From the NCBI GenBank assembly GCA_002708105.2, contig PAOQ02000003.1:1-35653 (forward strand): DNA of 35,653 nt, given 5' to 3'. Under the pieces are notes generated by a model. The model did no database searches and had not been told where the DNA came from. It saw nothing but the letters and a program-made list of their open reading frames with translations. Shown here piece by piece: positions 7,983-15,800 of this stretch (position 1 is the first letter of the stretch; each line of letters begins with the position of its first letter). This DNA is from a bacterium. Lineage in GTDB: Bacteria; Desulfobacterota_D; UBA1144. The position numbers and the translations under genes were made by a program.

Positions 7983-8010
7983 TTACATGGTAGAGTTTAT
8001 CTGATATTAT
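7983..8010 (+). promoter_or_regulatory. Possible promoter for the 8027 gene
   Basis: TTACAT (7983-7988), 16-base spacer, TATTAT (8005-8010), with the ATG 17 bases after the -10 box. This lies in the 61-base divergent gap to the GYD gene. The fit is fair rather than strong and the region is AT-rich. Confidence 0.4.
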
Positions 8011-8026
8011 TTTTTAACAAAATACT

Positions 8027-9499
8027 ATGAAAAAATTAAATTACATAATATTAATATTTTCACTATTGATTATACCTCTTTTAGGACAATTTGCTGTCAG
8101 CGCTGAAACAGCGAATTCCAATAACGAAAATGAGATAAAAAGAAACATTAATGAAATTGATGATATAACTAAAGTTGTTGTTTCTGAATTTAGATGGAAG
8201 CAAAAAACAAAAGGCATTCCTGGTATTTTTGATTATGTAGAAATAAATAATAAATTAACTGTAGACATTAAAGATGTAAGAATAGAAGTTTTGGCCTATG
8301 ACAGCAAAGGCATACTTTATAAATTTCTTATTCCTATTAAGGGCGAAATAAGGGGTAATAGTAAGAAGCGATTTTATTCAATTCTAACACCAATCTTAAA
8401 TCTTTTTCCTGACGAGACAATGGTAAATGTTGAATCAGCTAAATTGTCTTATCAGTCAGACAACTTAAAGATAAAAGCAAAGAATGCAATAAAAATTAAT
8501 AATTTTGATTATATTGTTGAGAATATTGCTTCCGAGACTGTTCAGGTTAAAGAGCTAGATTTTATAAATGAAAGTTCAAATTATTTTAAAGATATAGTTT
8601 TTTCTATTGAGTTTTATGACGAGAAAAATAAGTTAATAAATTCGGTTCCATTTAAAGTGCGAGGGGTAATTGGTCCAAAAGAAAAGAAAGTTGCAAAGAA
8701 TTTTCAGATTCCTGGAATTAATATAAAATATTTTTCAGAAGTGAAGTTATCAGTATTTAAGGGAGACTTGATTGATGCAAAAGAGTATATATCAGAAGGT
8801 GGAGATTCAAAGTTAGTTGATGAGTCTAACCTACGGGATTCTAGAGCATTACCTCGTAAAGATATTAAAATTAATGATTTTAAAATTATAAATAAGTCAA
8901 AAAATACAATAGGTCTTATAAATATAGATTTAACAAATAGAAGTAGATTTAAATATGAAAATATAGTTTTATCAATTGGTTTTGAAAATAAATCTGGAAA
9001 TACATTTACTTCCAAAAAAATCAGGATAAAAGATATCCTTTTACCTTATTCAACTAAGAATTTTATAAATGCTGAATTTGGTTTAGTTGATAATGATTTT
9101 GCAAAAATCAATCTAGCTATTTTGTCTGCTGATATGATTGGTAGCGTTAAAGAGGTTAAAAAGAGTAAGCCAAATAATATGATTAAAAATAAAAGAATCA
9201 CTAAAGATTTAAAGGCCTTTAAAGGAAACAATGAATTAATAATATTAAATTCAAATCTTGGCACTTTAACTTCAGTCCGAGTATTGAATGTTTCAGACAA
9301 TAAAATATTTAATCCAGTTTTTGAAATTAAACTTTTGGATGAAAATTCAAAAAATCTTAAAACGTTATTAATTAAAGGAGAAGGCCCGATTGATTCAAAA
9401 AAAGAAAGAACCTATAGATCAATTAAAATTCAAGATTTCAACTCTTACGAATATGTAAATTATACTATTGAATTTATCTCTGGGGAAAAATTAAAATAG
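8027..9499 (+). CDS. Secreted four-repeat beta-domain protein, unknown function
   Basis: I do not recognise a named family. The 490-residue product starts with a clear signal peptide (MKKLNYIILIFSLLIIPL, then LGQFAVSAETA, cleavage probably near residue 26). The mature part seems to hold four copies of an about 90-residue beta-rich unit, at roughly 51-142, 160-245, 282-370 and 403-487. Each contains an Asn-rich turn, a DI/NI/NP step, alternating hydrophobic strands and an acidic turn: NNKLTVDIKDVRIEVLAYD, NESSNYFKDIVFSIEFYD, NRSRFKYENIVLSIGFEN, NVSDNKIFNPVFEIKLLDE. Each is followed by a strand and a polar turn such as GEIRGNSKKRF or GVIGPKEKKV. The pattern recalls immunoglobulin-like FxLYD-type domains, but that is inference. 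Lys-rich and probably periplasmic. It lies 36 bases before mreB, which appears to have its own promoter. Confidence 0.8.
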   Translation: MKKLNYIILIFSLLIIPLLGQFAVSAETANSNNENEIKRNINEIDDITKVVVSEFRWKQKTKGIPGIFDYVEINNKLTVDIKDVRIEVLAYDSKGILYKFLIPIKGEIRGNSKKRFYSILTPILNLFPDETMVNVESAKLSYQSDNLKIKAKNAIKINNFDYIVENIASETVQVKELDFINESSNYFKDIVFSIEFYDEKNKLINSVPFKVRGVIGPKEKKVAKNFQIPGINIKYFSEVKLSVFKGDLIDAKEYISEGGDSKLVDESNLRDSRALPRKDIKINDFKIINKSKNTIGLINIDLTNRSRFKYENIVLSIGFENKSGNTFTSKKIRIKDILLPYSTKNFINAEFGLVDNDFAKINLAILSADMIGSVKEVKKSKPNNMIKNKRITKDLKAFKGNNELIILNSNLGTLTSVRVLNVSDNKIFNPVFEIKLLDENSKNLKTLLIKGEGPIDSKKERTYRSIKIQDFNSYEYVNYTIEFISGEKLK

Positions 9500-9500
9500 A

Positions 9501-9530
9501 TTGAAAAAAACTCTATATGAATCATACTAA
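9501..9530 (+). promoter_or_regulatory. Possible promoter for mreB, implying a leaderless mRNA
   Basis: TTGAAA (9501-9506), 18-base spacer, TACTAA (9525-9530). Only five bases separate the -10 box from the mreB ATG at 9536, so transcription would start at or within a base or two of the ATG. No Shine-Dalgarno sequence is visible before mreB. An alternative is that mreB is read through from the upstream gene. Confidence 0.4.
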
Positions 9531-9535
9531 TTTTG

Positions 9536-10591
9536 ATGAAAAAAACTAATTATTCAATCTGGGACCGCCTTGCTAATTATTTTTCTATTGATATTGGACT
9601 TGATCTTGGTACCGCAAATGTTGTTGTTTATGTAAAAGATCAAGGAATAGTTGCGAATGAACCATCAGTTGTTGCTGTGCAAATTGATAAAGCTGGAGAA
9701 GTGAATATCTTAGCTGTAGGTGATGAGGCGAAACAGATGATAGGGAAAACGCCAGGCAGTATTGAAGCTATAAGGCCCTTAAAAGAAGGAGTTATTGCAG
9801 ATTTCGAAGTAACTCAAAAAATGTTGGAGTATTTTATATCTAAATATCATAAAAATAATTTTCTTGTTAGACCAAGAGTTGTAGTTTCAGTTCCTATAGG
9901 TATTACGCCAGTTGAAAAGAGAGCAGTTGTTGAAGCCGCTGAATCTGCAGGTGCACGAGAAGTCTATTTAATTGAGGAAACTATGGCTGCAGCATTGGGA
10001 GCTGACATGGACTCTGTTCTTAATTCTAGAGGTGGAATGATAATTGATATCGGAGGTGGAACAACTGGAATCTCAGTTATTTCTCTCGGAGGGCTTGTTA
10101 TCAGCAGATCTATAAAAACTGCAGGTGATTCTATGAATTTAGCAATTATAAATTATGTTAAGAATACTTACGGACTTTTAATTGGTGAAAACATGGCTGA
10201 AAGTGTTAAGAAAACAATATGTGATGTAACAGATGTCCCAAGTGAAAGTTTAAAAATGTCTGTAAGAGGAAGGAGTTTAGAATCTGGTCTTCCAGAATCA
10301 ATTCAATTGACAGCAATCGACACCAAAAGAGCATTAGATGAGTCAGTAATACATATTATAAATACAGTAGTTGAAACTTTGGATGCTACTCCCCCTGAAC
10401 TATCTGGAGATATTATGGTTGATGGTATAGTACTTGCAGGTGGCGGTGCTTTGTTGGGAGGTCTTTCAGAAAGACTGTCAAAAGCGACTAGATTAAAAGT
10501 AACAGTGGCAGAAGATCCTTTAATGTGTGTTGTAAGAGGCTGTGGTAAAGCTCTAGAGGAAATTAATACATTAAGAAAGATTTCACTTTAA
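9536..10591 (+). CDS. mreB: Rod shape-determining protein MreB
   Basis: Bacterial actin that forms membrane-bound filaments and positions the elongasome. The ATPase phosphate-1 motif reads IGLDLGTANVVVYV (about residues 20-33), followed by NEPSVVAV. Then VVVSVPIGITPVEKRAV, LIEETMAAALGA, the phosphate-2 motif MIIDIGGGTTGISVISLGG and the adenosine motif GIVLAGGGALLGGL. A TTG lies directly before the ATG in the same frame; I chose the ATG at 9536 (351 residues), giving MKKTNYSIWDRLANYF. The amphipathic N-terminal stretch IWDRLANYF may help membrane binding. It heads the mreBCD-mrdA-rodA operon. Confidence 0.97.
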   Translation: MKKTNYSIWDRLANYFSIDIGLDLGTANVVVYVKDQGIVANEPSVVAVQIDKAGEVNILAVGDEAKQMIGKTPGSIEAIRPLKEGVIADFEVTQKMLEYFISKYHKNNFLVRPRVVVSVPIGITPVEKRAVVEAAESAGAREVYLIEETMAAALGADMDSVLNSRGGMIIDIGGGTTGISVISLGGLVISRSIKTAGDSMNLAIINYVKNTYGLLIGENMAESVKKTICDVTDVPSESLKMSVRGRSLESGLPESIQLTAIDTKRALDESVIHIINTVVETLDATPPELSGDIMVDGIVLAGGGALLGGLSERLSKATRLKVTVAEDPLMCVVRGCGKALEEINTLRKISL

Positions 10592-10598
10592 TTATTAA

Positions 10599-11321
10599 AT
10601 GTTATCTAAACGAAACCAAAAAAAACTTCTTTTAATTTTAATTACGATTTTATTTATTACTGGATTCTTTCTATTGAATTTCAATTTTTATTTATCAAAT
10701 TTTATGATTTCAAATTTCTCTTATAAAAGTGATTATCTATCTAATGTAAATAACCTAAAAGAAAAAGTATCTGATTTAGAGATCAAGATTAAAATTCAAG
10801 AGGCATTAATTGCAGAAAATAAATCTTTAAAAAAACAACTCAATCTTAAAAATAGTAACTTTAAGTTTTTAAGTGCCGAACTAACTGTTGTCTCTCCGTA
10901 CACTTTTGCATCTACTGGAATTATTAATTTAGGATTGAATGATCAAATCAAAAAGGGTCAATTAGTAATTAAACCTGAAGGTTTAGTTGGTAAGATATCA
11001 GTTGTTAATGATGAATTTTCTGAGGTAATTTTTACTTTTAATCCTGGTTTTACTTTAATGGTTTTTGTTGGGGAAAATAATGTTCCTGGAATCCTTAAGG
11101 GAAATGGTGTTTCTTCAAGGATTAAGTATGTTACGAATGATAAGAAAATCAAAATAGGAGATAAAGTTTTTATTGGGAATAATAGTAAAGAAAATTATCC
11201 AAATATTCAGATAGGTACAATTTCGGAAATTGTTGATAATCGTGGCTTCTTTGATTTGAGCATAAGTGATTTAGCCGATCCTAGAAACTCAAAATATATT
11301 TCCGTAATTAGATATGATTAA
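10599..11321 (+). CDS. mreC: Rod shape-determining protein MreC
   Basis: Bitopic membrane protein of the elongasome that binds and activates PBP2. The 240-residue product has a basic N-terminus (MLSKRNQKK) and one transmembrane anchor (LLLILITILFITGFFLLNF, about residues 10-28). A coiled coil follows at about 47-85 (VNNLKEKVSDLEIKIKIQEAL, ENKSLKKQL), then two beta-barrel domains. Family features include GIINLGLNDQIKKGQLVI, EGLVGKISVVNDEFSEVIF and VGDKV-like IGDKVFIGNN near the end. Slightly shorter than the average MreC (270-300). It starts 7 bases after mreB and its stop overlaps the mreD start in ATGATTAA. Confidence 0.93.
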   Translation: MLSKRNQKKLLLILITILFITGFFLLNFNFYLSNFMISNFSYKSDYLSNVNNLKEKVSDLEIKIKIQEALIAENKSLKKQLNLKNSNFKFLSAELTVVSPYTFASTGIINLGLNDQIKKGQLVIKPEGLVGKISVVNDEFSEVIFTFNPGFTLMVFVGENNVPGILKGNGVSSRIKYVTNDKKIKIGDKVFIGNNSKENYPNIQIGTISEIVDNRGFFDLSISDLADPRNSKYISVIRYD

Positions 11322-11820
11322 TCAATATTCTTCTTTTCTTTTTTTAATCTTTATAGGATTGATACTGTTGCCAATTTACCCGAACTCGGGTTCATTAGAT
11401 TTTGGTGGCCACGTAGACGTTTCTATAGTTTACATACTTATCTTAATATTTACTGGAAATAATAAAAGTAGGCTGATGTATGGTTCATTGATCTTAGTTT
11501 TCTATTTCTTATTAGCGGATACGTATGGTTTGATAGAGCTAGGAACAAAGTTGGTAGTTTTTTATTTATTTATAGAATATATAGAAAGATTCTTTTGGAA
11601 AAATATTCAAAACGAAAGTCTTTTAATTCTATTGTTTTTAACCGTTTTCTATTCTCTAAGTTTTATAGTTTATAAAATTGGTTTTAATATTGGACTTTAT
11701 GAATTTTTATCCTTTATATGTTTGCCATTCATCTACAATTTTTTCGTTTCCTTGATTTTATTGATTATAATTAAATATACCTCATGGCCAAAAGTGAACG
11801 ATCAAGTCTATCGATTTTAA
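11314..11820 (+). CDS. mreD: Rod shape-determining protein MreD
   Basis: Small polytopic membrane protein of the elongasome. The 168-residue product is almost all hydrophobic, with five to six predicted membrane segments, and shows the loose MreD pattern (LPIYPNSGSLDFGGHVDVSI, then an acidic/aromatic loop YIERFFWKNIQNE). Sequence conservation in MreD is weak, so the call rests mainly on topology, length and its place between mreC and mrdA. It overlaps mreC by 8 bases and its 3' end overlaps the mrdA start by 37 bases, an unusually long in-operon overlap. Confidence 0.85.
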   Translation: MINQYSSFLFLIFIGLILLPIYPNSGSLDFGGHVDVSIVYILILIFTGNNKSRLMYGSLILVFYFLLADTYGLIELGTKLVVFYLFIEYIERFFWKNIQNESLLILLFLTVFYSLSFIVYKIGFNIGLYEFLSFICLPFIYNFFVSLILLIIIKYTSWPKVNDQVYRF

Positions 11821-13553
11821 TAGTTTCCCTTTTATTAGCAGTAATAATATTAAGACTGTTTTATATTCAGCTAATAAATGGTTATGAGTATCGAAGAATA
11901 TCAAATAATAATTTTCTCAAAGAAGTTATAGTCCCGTCTCCAAGAGGAACTATCTATGATAGATTTGGAAAAGAGATTGCCCACAGTAAAGCTGTTGTAA
12001 ATTTATACTATAAGCATAATACGAAAGATAATATCTCTAATTTAAGAGGGTTCCTTAGTAGTGACTTGGAAATAGAAAAGAAATTTCTTAATAAGATAAT
12101 TAAGAAATCAAAGTTGGGAAGCAATATAAATAAAAGATTTTTATTAAAAGAAGATTTAAAATTAGAGAATATATATAAAGTTGAGAATAAAATAAGCTCT
12201 TATCAATCACTAGAGTTAGTTGTTGACTACTTAAGAGTATATCCATTTGATAGAGTGGGCTCTCATAAAATTGGTTATTTAAAATCCAATGATAAAAGAG
12301 ACATCGTCTATGGGTCTTTCCTCTCAAATAGATTGGGGGCCTCAGGTCTAGAAAAGATTTTTGACAATGATTTGAGAGGTGAAAGTAATTCTAGATTTTT
12401 GTTAATTGATAATAGAGGCCGTGAAGTTAGATCTAAAATTTTAAGTTTTGAAAAAGAGGCTAACGATTTCAAGCCAGGTGAAAATTTAAATTTAACAATC
12501 GATATAGAGATGGAGAAGCTGATTTACTCATCTTTTGGAAACTTTAATGGTGCTGCTGTTGTACATGATATTGAGACTGGAGAAATTCTTGCCCTAGTAA
12601 GCAAACCTTCTTTTAATCCGAATGATTTTTCAAAAACTATTTCACAAAAGAAATGGAAAAGTATTCAAAATCAATCAAATAAACCCTTTTTAGATAGATC
12701 TTTTCTATCATCAAATCCCCCAGGATCAATAATTAAGATAGTGACTGCTGTTGCAGCATTAGAGGAAGATGTTGTTACTTCGGAGACTGAGCATTATTGT
12801 AAAGGATACTATGAATTAGGGGGTAGAAAGTTTAGATGTTGGAAGCAAGGCGGACATGGAAAAGTGAATGTTGTTAAAGCTTTAATTACTTCGTGCGACG
12901 TCTTCTTTTATAAAGTAGGCCTATCATTAGGGATTGATAGGTACTCAAAATGGCTAAAGAATTTTGGATTTGGAGAAAAAATCAATACTTTGTTTTCACA
13001 AAATTCTGGTGTAATTCCAAATAAAAATTTTATTAATAGATTCCTTAAGGGTAAGTGGTATAAAGGGGATATGGTCAATGTTGCAATTGGTCAAGGTTAT
13101 TTAACAGTTAATCCAATTCAAGCATCAATAATGACATCTATAATAGCTTCTAATGGAGAATATCCAGAATTAAAAGTTGTAAAAAGTTCGAAAAATAATA
13201 AACAAAAAAATTTAAAAATTAAGAAAAGGAATTTGTTATTAGTTCAAAAAGGTTTGCTTGGTGTTGTAAATGAAAGAGGGGGCACAGGATTTCATGCTTT
13301 CGATGATGGCCAGTTAGCAGGAAAAACAGGAACAGCGCAGGTAATTTCTAAGAGCTCTAGAGAATATAATTTGGGTAAATTTAAAAATCACGGTTGGTAT
13401 ACCTCATATTATCCTTATACAAATCCTAAAATTGTAATAACAGTTTTTGTAGAAAACGGTGTCTCAGGAGGTAGTTCCGGCGGACCAATAATAAAAAGAA
13501 TAGTGAAGTACTATAAGAAAAATTATATGAGTAATAAAGGTGAAACTAATTGA
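11784..13553 (+). CDS. mrdA: Penicillin-binding protein 2, elongasome transpeptidase
   Basis: Class B PBP that cross-links peptidoglycan during cell elongation. One transmembrane anchor lies at about residues 9-28. The pedestal domain includes SPRGTIYDRFGKEIA (52-66). Transpeptidase motifs: SxxK as S315-I-I-K318 in NPPGSIIKI, SxD as S370-C-D372 (typical of PBP2), and KTG at 514-516 in GKTGTAQ. Cys 339, Cys 352, His 358 (in GGHGKVN) and Cys 371 lie where a zinc site has been described in PBP2 proteins, so a zinc-stabilised fold is plausible. Length, 589 residues, is normal. Its start lies inside mreD and its TGA overlaps the rodA TTG start by 4 bases. Confidence 0.96.
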   Translation: MAKSERSSLSILIVSLLLAVIILRLFYIQLINGYEYRRISNNNFLKEVIVPSPRGTIYDRFGKEIAHSKAVVNLYYKHNTKDNISNLRGFLSSDLEIEKKFLNKIIKKSKLGSNINKRFLLKEDLKLENIYKVENKISSYQSLELVVDYLRVYPFDRVGSHKIGYLKSNDKRDIVYGSFLSNRLGASGLEKIFDNDLRGESNSRFLLIDNRGREVRSKILSFEKEANDFKPGENLNLTIDIEMEKLIYSSFGNFNGAAVVHDIETGEILALVSKPSFNPNDFSKTISQKKWKSIQNQSNKPFLDRSFLSSNPPGSIIKIVTAVAALEEDVVTSETEHYCKGYYELGGRKFRCWKQGGHGKVNVVKALITSCDVFFYKVGLSLGIDRYSKWLKNFGFGEKINTLFSQNSGVIPNKNFINRFLKGKWYKGDMVNVAIGQGYLTVNPIQASIMTSIIASNGEYPELKVVKSSKNNKQKNLKIKKRNLLLVQKGLLGVVNERGGTGFHAFDDGQLAGKTGTAQVISKSSREYNLGKFKNHGWYTSYYPYTNPKIVITVFVENGVSGGSSGGPIIKRIVKYYKKNYMSNKGETN

Positions 13554-14656
13554 TTGATTATTTAAGAAAACCTGAGGGAAAAATTTTTAGTTTTGGGTTT
13601 TTAATAATGTTGCTGGGTTTAGTTAATCTTTTTTTCATTAGAAATGAATCTTTCTTTAATTCCTATTCGTTTAAGCAGTTGATCTGGATAATCATTGCTG
13701 GATTAATTTATTTTATAGTATCAAGATTTAGGTTGCAGACTCTTAAGCAAATTTCTATACCTTTTTATATCATAACTTTAATTCTGCTACTCTTTGTTTT
13801 AATTTTTGGGGATGAGATATCTGGTGCAAAGAGTTGGATTAGAATAGGTTCTTTTATGTCTTTCCAGCCATCTGAATTAGTTAAAATTTCATTTATCTTT
13901 ATTATTGCAAAATTTTTTTCAGATCTAGGTGTTTATTCGAGATCATTAACAATTAAATATCTTTTAGGATTTACTTTCTTCTTTATACCGTTTTTCCTTA
14001 TAATGCTTCAGCCAGATTTGGGCTCGGGATTAATGCTATTAATAATTTCTCTTTGTACCATAATCAGTTTTTCTTATAATAAGAAGGTTCTAATAACTTT
14101 ATGCATACTAATTACTGTCTCTGGCTTTCCAATATGGAATTATGGCCTGGAAGATTATCAAAAACAAAGGATTATTAGTTTTATGGCCCCTGAAAAGGAT
14201 CCTTCAGGCTATGGATATAATGTAATTCAATCAAAGGTCGCTGTAGGGTCCGGAGAATTATTTGGTAAAGGTTTTGGAAACAGCTCTCAAGGAAAGCTGA
14301 AGTTTTTACCAGAGAAACACACTGATTTCGCTTTTTCAGTATGGGCTGAACAAACTGGATTTTTTGGGTCTTTACTTTTAATTGGACTTTATGGTTTTAT
14401 AGTTATTTTTTCATTAACATTTTTACAAAAAATTAAGGATTTATTTCTTCAAGTATTACTTTTTGGCTTGAGTACATATTTCTTTTTTCATTTATTGATT
14501 AATGTTTCAATGACAATTGGACTCTTTCCTGTTGTTGGCATCCCATTATTAATGTTTAGTTACGGGGGCTCTTCGTTAATGTGCGGAGCTTTAGCGTTGA
14601 GTCTAATATCGTTAATTATTAGTAATTATAAGGATGTTAATAGGTTGGGCTTATAA
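13550..14656 (+). CDS. rodA: Peptidoglycan glycosyltransferase RodA (SEDS)
   Basis: SEDS-family membrane enzyme that polymerises lipid II into glycan strands together with PBP2. The 368-residue product has about ten membrane helices. Family landmarks are GAKSWIRIGSFMSFQPSELVK, LQPDLGSGLML, the large periplasmic loop with PEKDPSGYGYNVIQSKVAVGSG, EKHTDFAFSVWAEQTGFFGS (with the catalytic-region acidic residue) and GIPLLMFSYGGSSLM. The start is a TTG at 13550, overlapping the mrdA stop (TTGA), with AAAGGTG at a good ribosome-binding distance. birA begins immediately after the stop codon. Confidence 0.95.
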   Translation: MIDYLRKPEGKIFSFGFLIMLLGLVNLFFIRNESFFNSYSFKQLIWIIIAGLIYFIVSRFRLQTLKQISIPFYIITLILLLFVLIFGDEISGAKSWIRIGSFMSFQPSELVKISFIFIIAKFFSDLGVYSRSLTIKYLLGFTFFFIPFFLIMLQPDLGSGLMLLIISLCTIISFSYNKKVLITLCILITVSGFPIWNYGLEDYQKQRIISFMAPEKDPSGYGYNVIQSKVAVGSGELFGKGFGNSSQGKLKFLPEKHTDFAFSVWAEQTGFFGSLLLIGLYGFIVIFSLTFLQKIKDLFLQVLLFGLSTYFFFHLLINVSMTIGLFPVVGIPLLMFSYGGSSLMCGALALSLISLIISNYKDVNRLGL

Positions 14657-15439
14657 ATGTTCACAAAATTACGTGAAAAAATATTATCTAAAGAATTTCT
14701 TAGTTCTAAAATTAAAAGAATTATTATTTTAGATTCTGTAGATTCGACTAATAATTATGGACAATTATTAGATAGACCTTTGGATGGAACTATTGTAATT
14801 GCGAATAACCAAACAAATGGAAAGGGAAGAAATGGTAGAGAGTGGAAGTCATTTAATGAAAAAAATATTGCAATTTCAATGATTTTAAATTATCCGAAAT
14901 CCAATGAGCACATAGGACTTACATCTATTTTGACAGCAAATTCTGTTATTCAAACTTTAGAAATGCTTGATTTTTATCCGAGAGTGAAATGGCCAAACGA
15001 TATTTTAATAAATTCTAAAAAAATATCAGGAATTTTATCTGAAGCAGTTTTTAAAAATAATAAAGCTAAATCTTTGATAATTGGAGTTGGTATAAATGTT
15101 AATTGTGGTTCAAGCGATTTTTTTGAAGGTAGTTTTGATTATAGGATAGACCCTACAAGTATGTTCTTGGAAAAAAATTGTATTTTTTCAAGAGAAGATG
15201 TAATTGTAAGTTTTTTAGAAAATTTTTTTAAATGGGTGGATGAATTTAAATGCAAAAATTTTGAAACCATATTAGATTTTTGGTTATCCAGATGGGACGA
15301 GATTGGAAAAAATATCTCTATAGTAAAAAATGGAAAGAAAATAAATGGAAATATATATAATGTAAACACTAAAGGGGAATTGATATTACAAGTTGACAAC
15401 AAAGAGATTGTCATTAATTCTGGAGAGATTTTAGTTTAA
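14657..15439 (+). CDS. birA: Biotin--[acetyl-CoA-carboxylase] ligase, no DNA-binding domain
   Basis: Attaches biotin to the carrier subunit of acetyl-CoA carboxylase and related enzymes. Seen: the substrate motif DSVDSTNNYG (26-35), the biotinyl-AMP loop NGKGRNGREW (54-63), VKWPNDILIN (110-119) with KKISGILSEA (121-130), and a C-terminal SH3-like domain ending GELILQVDNKEIVINSGEI. With 260 residues and no N-terminal helix-turn-helix it is a class I ligase, not the E. coli repressor type. The ATG directly follows the rodA stop codon, so it is part of the same transcript. It converges on the next gene with a 4-base overlap. Confidence 0.93.
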   Translation: MFTKLREKILSKEFLSSKIKRIIILDSVDSTNNYGQLLDRPLDGTIVIANNQTNGKGRNGREWKSFNEKNIAISMILNYPKSNEHIGLTSILTANSVIQTLEMLDFYPRVKWPNDILINSKKISGILSEAVFKNNKAKSLIIGVGINVNCGSSDFFEGSFDYRIDPTSMFLEKNCIFSREDVIVSFLENFFKWVDEFKCKNFETILDFWLSRWDEIGKNISIVKNGKKINGNIYNVNTKGELILQVDNKEIVINSGEILV

Positions 15440-15747
15440 ATAATTTTTGTGATTTCGTCTTTTAATTTTGTCATTAATTCTGTCCACTTCTCACCACTTT
15501 TAAAGTCATTAATTGGCAGTTCTTTGTTTATCTCAATTCCATTTGGAATAATGCTAATATCGTAATTCTTTTTCTTTTTCAGAATCTCACCAAACTTTAT
15601 TAGAGCTTCTATGCTTTCTTCATCTTTACCTTTAAATGTAGTTCTAAGATTAATATTTTGATCCATACCTTCATATAAAAGATTCCACATGGAGCCAGGT
15701 GTAGTAAGGCCAAATCTTAACTCAATTCTTTTATTTTTATTAATCAT
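15436..15747 (-). CDS. Hypothetical protein (103 residues)
   Basis: I do not recognise it. The product begins MINKNKRIELRFGLTTPGS, contains MWNLLYEGMDQNINLRTTFKG, a charged helix EESIEALIKFGEILKKKK, then YDISIIPNGIEINKELP and an amphipathic C-terminal helix. No signal peptide or membrane segment is visible, so it is probably a small cytosolic alpha/beta protein. It is a single gene on the minus strand between birA and rluD, with its stop codon overlapping that of birA by 4 bases and about 50 bases separating it from rluD. Conserved-looking composition and an open frame of 103 codons in AT-rich DNA make it likely real, but no function can be given. Confidence 0.6.
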   Translation of the reverse strand: MINKNKRIELRFGLTTPGSMWNLLYEGMDQNINLRTTFKGKDEESIEALIKFGEILKKKKNYDISIIPNGIEINKELPINDFKSGEKWTELMTKLKDEITKII

Positions 15748-15763
15748 TTTTTATACACAATTG

Positions 15764-15791
15764 TTTACAAATAAAACTATCTGAACATAAT
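15764..15791 (+). promoter_or_regulatory. Possible promoter for rluD-pgeF operon
   Basis: TTTACA (15764-15769), 16-base spacer, CATAAT (15786-15791), followed by AAGGA before the ATG at 15801. The short distance to the ATG implies a leader of only a few bases. Overlaps the divergent gap with the minus-strand hypothetical gene. Confidence 0.4.
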
Positions 15792-15800
15792 TAAGGATAA

